Shown piece by piece: positions 5,472-7,357 of a stretch of 7,357 bases of DNA. Positions within the stretch are counted from its first letter, which is position 1; each line of letters opens with the position of its first letter. The position numbers and the translations under genes were made by a program. The notes beneath the pieces were generated by a model. It was not told the DNA's origin. It ran no database searches and saw only the letters and a list, made by a program, of their open reading frames with translations. Origin of the DNA: an uncultured Selenomonadaceae bacterium (GTDB taxonomy: Bacteria > Bacillota > Negativicutes > Selenomonadales > Selenomonadaceae); assembly GCA_905236665.1 (NCBI GenBank), contig CAJONF010000042.1, positions 1-7,357 on the forward strand. The letters are read 5' to 3'.

Positions 5472-6539
5472 TCAATACTGCTTAAACATTCTTTGAATTT
5501 CTGAAAGATCAGTTGTCTTGGTGAGTGCGAGCTGAAGTAAAATTCTAGCTTTTTGCGGGCTGAGAGTGTCGCCGTCCAGGAAATGATAGTCAATGTAAGA
5601 TTGTTCAGCCGGAATGACGGTGCCATTGCCGACGCGAGACGAACGAACTACAACAATCCCTTTAGCCGTGGCGCGTGCCAAAGCTTTTTCTGCATTCATG
5701 TGAACAGAGCCATTGCCGGTGCCCGCGTAAATAATTCCCTTCACGCCGGCTTTAATCGCCGCGTCAACAAAAAGTTCATCGTCGTTGGCGGTGCCATAAA
5801 TGACTTTGACATAGGGAAGATTTTTTTTGCCGTTGACGTTGAATTCACTGTTGATGGTATGGCGGCGTGCAGATGTGCGATAAAATTCGGGGACGCCTTC
5901 ATTGACATAACCGAGAAAACCGAGTTCAGGACTTTTGAACGTGCTAACGGTTATCGTGTTGGTTTTGGTTACTTCGCGGGCGGCGTTGATTTCGTCGTTG
6001 AGAGCAACCAAAACGCCTTTACCAACGGACGCAGGACTTGCCGCAACTCTTACAGCGTTAAGCAAATTCATGGGACCATCAGCACTAATCGCCGTAGCAG
6101 GACGCATTGCTCCGACTAAAACAACGGGTTTGTTGCTGTGAACAGTCAAATTCAGGAAGTAAGCAGTTTCTTCTAATGTGTCTGTACCGTGAGTGATGAC
6201 AATGCCGTCAACGTCGCCGCGCGAAAACAGGTCATTGATTCTATCAGCGAGTTTCAGCCAAATGTCGTCGGTCATGTCTTTGCTGTCGATTGAGCAAATT
6301 TGTTCGCCGCTGACGTTGGCATATTCCTTGACTTGCGGCACGGCGTTTAACAGCACGTCGATACCGAGTGCGCCCGCCTTATAGCCCGTTGTTGCGGAAG
6401 CGTCCGCGGCACTGCCAGCGATTGTTCCGCCCGTAGCCAAAATAACGATGTTTGGCTTTGATTGCGCCGAGCCGACCGTCGTCATGCTAAGCAACAATGC
6501 AAAGACCGCAAACAGTACTGCAAGAAAATTGAACCTCAT
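5472..6539 (-). CDS. ansB: L-asparaginase II, exported
   Basis: Hydrolyses L-asparagine to aspartate and ammonia outside the cytoplasm (periplasm if the host is diderm). It has 355 residues, as expected for type II enzymes. The start at 6539 is chosen because AAAGGGTGG lies 5 bases upstream and the signal peptide begins there; an in-frame ATG at 6602 would add 21 residues read from repeat sequence. Residues 1-25 are a Sec signal peptide (hydrophobic core 5-18, VGSA before Gln26). Catalytic motifs: 'LATGGTIAG' (34-42, nucleophile Thr39), 'ITHGTDTLEETA' (115-126, Thr119-Asp120), 'VGAMRPATAISADGP', the 'REVTKTNT' Lys, and the family's C-terminal 'QKARILLQLALTKT...FKQY' end. The sequence reads as strongly similar to E. 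coli AnsB throughout. It sits between the dicarboxylate transporter and the ArgH-like lyase, supplying aspartate for aspartase. Confidence 0.95.
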   Translation of the reverse strand: MRFNFLAVLFAVFALLLSMTTVGSAQSKPNIVILATGGTIAGSAADASATTGYKAGALGIDVLLNAVPQVKEYANVSGEQICSIDSKDMTDDIWLKLADRINDLFSRGDVDGIVITHGTDTLEETAYFLNLTVHSNKPVVLVGAMRPATAISADGPMNLLNAVRVAASPASVGKGVLVALNDEINAAREVTKTNTITVSTFKSPELGFLGYVNEGVPEFYRTSARRHTINSEFNVNGKKNLPYVKVIYGTANDDELFVDAAIKAGVKGIIYAGTGNGSVHMNAEKALARATAKGIVVVRSSRVGNGTVIPAEQSYIDYHFLDGDTLSPQKARILLQLALTKTTDLSEIQRMFKQY

Positions 6540-6544
6540 AAAAA

Positions 6545-6553
6545 CCACCCTTT
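6545..6553 (-). promoter_or_regulatory. ansB ribosome binding site fixing the start at 6539
   Basis: AAAGGGTGG (6553-6545 on the minus strand) stands 5 bases before ATG 6539. It is directly adjacent to the left edge of the AGGAACT repeat (6554), so the repeat ends where the translation signal begins. No comparable site precedes ATG 6602. Confidence 0.7.
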
Positions 6554-6636
6554 CTAGGAACTGGGAACTAGTGGTAGGAACTAGGAACTTGGAATTAATC
6601 ACTACTAGCCCCTAGTTCCTAAATCCTAGTTCCTAC
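6554..6636. repeat. Degenerate AGGAACT repeat with 13-bp inverted repeat between dcu and ansB
   Basis: The whole transporter-asparaginase junction is built from variants of a 7-8 base unit (A/G)GGAACT(A/T/G). There are four forward copies at 6556-6562, 6563-6569, 6576-6582 and 6583-6589, and two reversed AGTTCCT copies at 6614-6620 and 6628-6634. GTAGGAACTAGGA (6574-6586) is a perfect 13-base inverted repeat of 6624-6636, with a 37-base loop that holds partly pairing sequence. The right arm contains the transporter stop codon (6635-6633) and the left edge touches the ansB ribosome site. In RNA it would fold into an intercistronic hairpin. There is no T-run after it, so it is not a classical terminator. 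It could be a dispersed small repeat or an mRNA-processing or stability element. Confidence 0.8.
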
Positions 6637-7357
6637 AAAATCATATTGGCAAAAGCCATACCGACTGCCACGCTGACAATACAGGTGATTATGCCGGGGA
6701 TTTGGAAGCTGTGATTAAAGACGAACTTACCAATGCGCGTGGTACCTGTACGGTCAAAGGCGATACCTGCCAAAATCGTTGCGTAAATCGGAACAAGGAA
6801 GTAACCATTAACCGCGGGGAACATACCAATCATCGTAGGCGGCGTGATTCCCAGCGTAATTCCGAGCGGAGCCAGTGCACCGATTGTTCCTGCCTGACTC
6901 AAAATCATTGCACTAAGGAAGAATAAAATTAGCGCGAAGACCCACGGATTTTCCGCAACGATATCTGCCGCGCCGGATTTAATAAAATCAATGTTGTTAC
7001 GTGTCAAGGTGTCGCCAGCCCATGTCAAGCCGAAAATGCAGTAGACGCCCATTAAACCATTTTTGAAAACGGATTGCTCGATAATCGAAGAAACTTTAAC
7101 ATTGCAAGCGACAATGATGACGCCCGCCATAACCATCATAACCATTTCAATACACATGGTCATTGTAAAGGAAACCATTTTATCGCCGAGCATGGCAGAA
7201 GGACGCAGTTCAGGGAAAATGCCAAATGTAACGACGATAGCCGTCGCCAAAAGATAAAGCCAGACAGCGCGTTTGGTTGAGGCGGAAAAATCTTTAGCTT
7301 CAGCAATGTTAGCTTTTTCATTAATCGGAGCAGATTCGCCGCGCTGAACACGTGCAA
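6633..7357 (-). CDS. dcuA: Anaerobic C4-dicarboxylate transporter, DcuA/DcuB family (N-terminus beyond window)
   Basis: An inner-membrane carrier that exchanges fumarate, aspartate or malate for succinate in anaerobic bacteria. The 240 visible residues (first whole codon at 7355) are the C-terminal half of a protein that is usually about 430-450 residues; the N-terminal half lies right of the window. They begin in the hydrophilic central loop ('RVQRGESAPINEKANIAEAKDF') followed by about five or six hydrophobic segments. Family features: 'GLTWAGDTLTRNNIDFIK', 'AMILSQAGTIGALAPLG', 'FPAVNGYFLVPIYATILAGIAFDRTGTTRIGKF' (given here in overlapping short reference to 6740-6840) and 'NHSFQIPGI'. DcuA is preferred over DcuB from the NNIDFIK region and the asparaginase/aspartase context, but the distinction is uncertain. 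The stop TAG lies within an inverted-repeat arm; the C-terminal membrane helix still looks complete. It is the first visible gene of the operon; its promoter is outside the window. Confidence 0.92.
   Translation of the reverse strand, partial: ARVQRGESAPINEKANIAEAKDFSASTKRAVWLYLLATAIVVTFGIFPELRPSAMLGDKMVSFTMTMCIEMVMMVMAGVIIVACNVKVSSIIEQSVFKNGLMGVYCIFGLTWAGDTLTRNNIDFIKSGAADIVAENPWVFALILFFLSAMILSQAGTIGALAPLGITLGITPPTMIGMFPAVNGYFLVPIYATILAGIAFDRTGTTRIGKFVFNHSFQIPGIITCIVSVAVGMAFANMIL

Noticed and set aside
5553..6119. Plus-strand open frame of 188 codons opposite asparaginase
   Set aside because: Antisense shadow of the asparaginase coding sequence; its composition mirrors the minus-strand codons and no domain is recognised.
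6540..6602. 21-residue extension of asparaginase from an ATG at 6602
   Set aside because: The extra residues are translated from the AGGAACT repeat, would bury the signal peptide internally and have no ribosome site.
6554..6636. CRISPR array or intrinsic terminator in the repeat block
   Set aside because: The units are 7-8 bases without spacers, so it is not CRISPR. The inverted repeat has no T-run on either strand, so it is not a classical terminator.
7160..7357. Second minus-strand frame over the transporter
   Set aside because: It overlaps the transporter in another frame, and the transporter frame reads clearly as Dcu family through this stretch.

Overview
The window reads as chromosomal DNA of an anaerobic or fermentative bacterium, most likely a Firmicute and perhaps a diderm Negativicute. 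This is an inference from gene content: a DcuA/DcuB transporter, an exported type II asparaginase, aspartase, a stand-alone TSCPD protein and a small Cys-rich protein of a type common in Clostridia and Negativicutes. Strong AGGAGG-type ribosome sites and AT-rich spacers in otherwise moderate-GC DNA agree with this. Taxonomy cannot be proven from the window. There is no rRNA, tRNA, CRISPR array, transposase, phage gene or recognisable riboswitch, and no gene-free stretch over 300 bases.

Left part (1-1830). A minus-strand gene (1-990, C-terminus beyond the window) encodes an exported protein with a FlgT-N/LPP20-like domain, a coiled coil and TPR-like helices. It is divergent from a two-gene plus-strand unit encoding small cysteine-rich proteins: a TSCPD-domain protein (1115-1378) and a 116-residue protein of the family often mislabelled 'Hsp90' (1400-1750). 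An intrinsic terminator (1799-1829) ends this unit. A good sigma70-type promoter for the minus gene lies in the 124-base divergent spacer.

Right part (1828-7357, all minus strand, read from right to left). The order is a DcuA/DcuB-type C4-dicarboxylate transporter (N-terminus missing), exported L-asparaginase II, an argininosuccinate-lyase-family enzyme, aspartate ammonia-lyase, an intrinsic terminator, then thiamine pyrophosphokinase. The first four form a coherent catabolic unit. Asparagine is hydrolysed outside the cytoplasm to aspartate, Dcu carries C4-dicarboxylates (typically in exchange for succinate), and aspartase releases ammonia and fumarate for use as electron acceptor. The ArgH-family enzyme should also release fumarate, from an N-succinyl (N-linked aspartate) compound.

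The points most worth a second look are: (i) the ArgH-family lyase, which keeps the superfamily catalytic motifs but differs from canonical ArgH at several substrate-pocket positions and sits in a fumarate-yielding operon with no argG visible; (ii) the pair of small cysteine-rich proteins; (iii) a degenerate AGGAACT repeat with a 13-bp inverted repeat filling the dcu-ansB junction; and (iv) a terminator whose T-tract directly abuts the thiN ribosome site.
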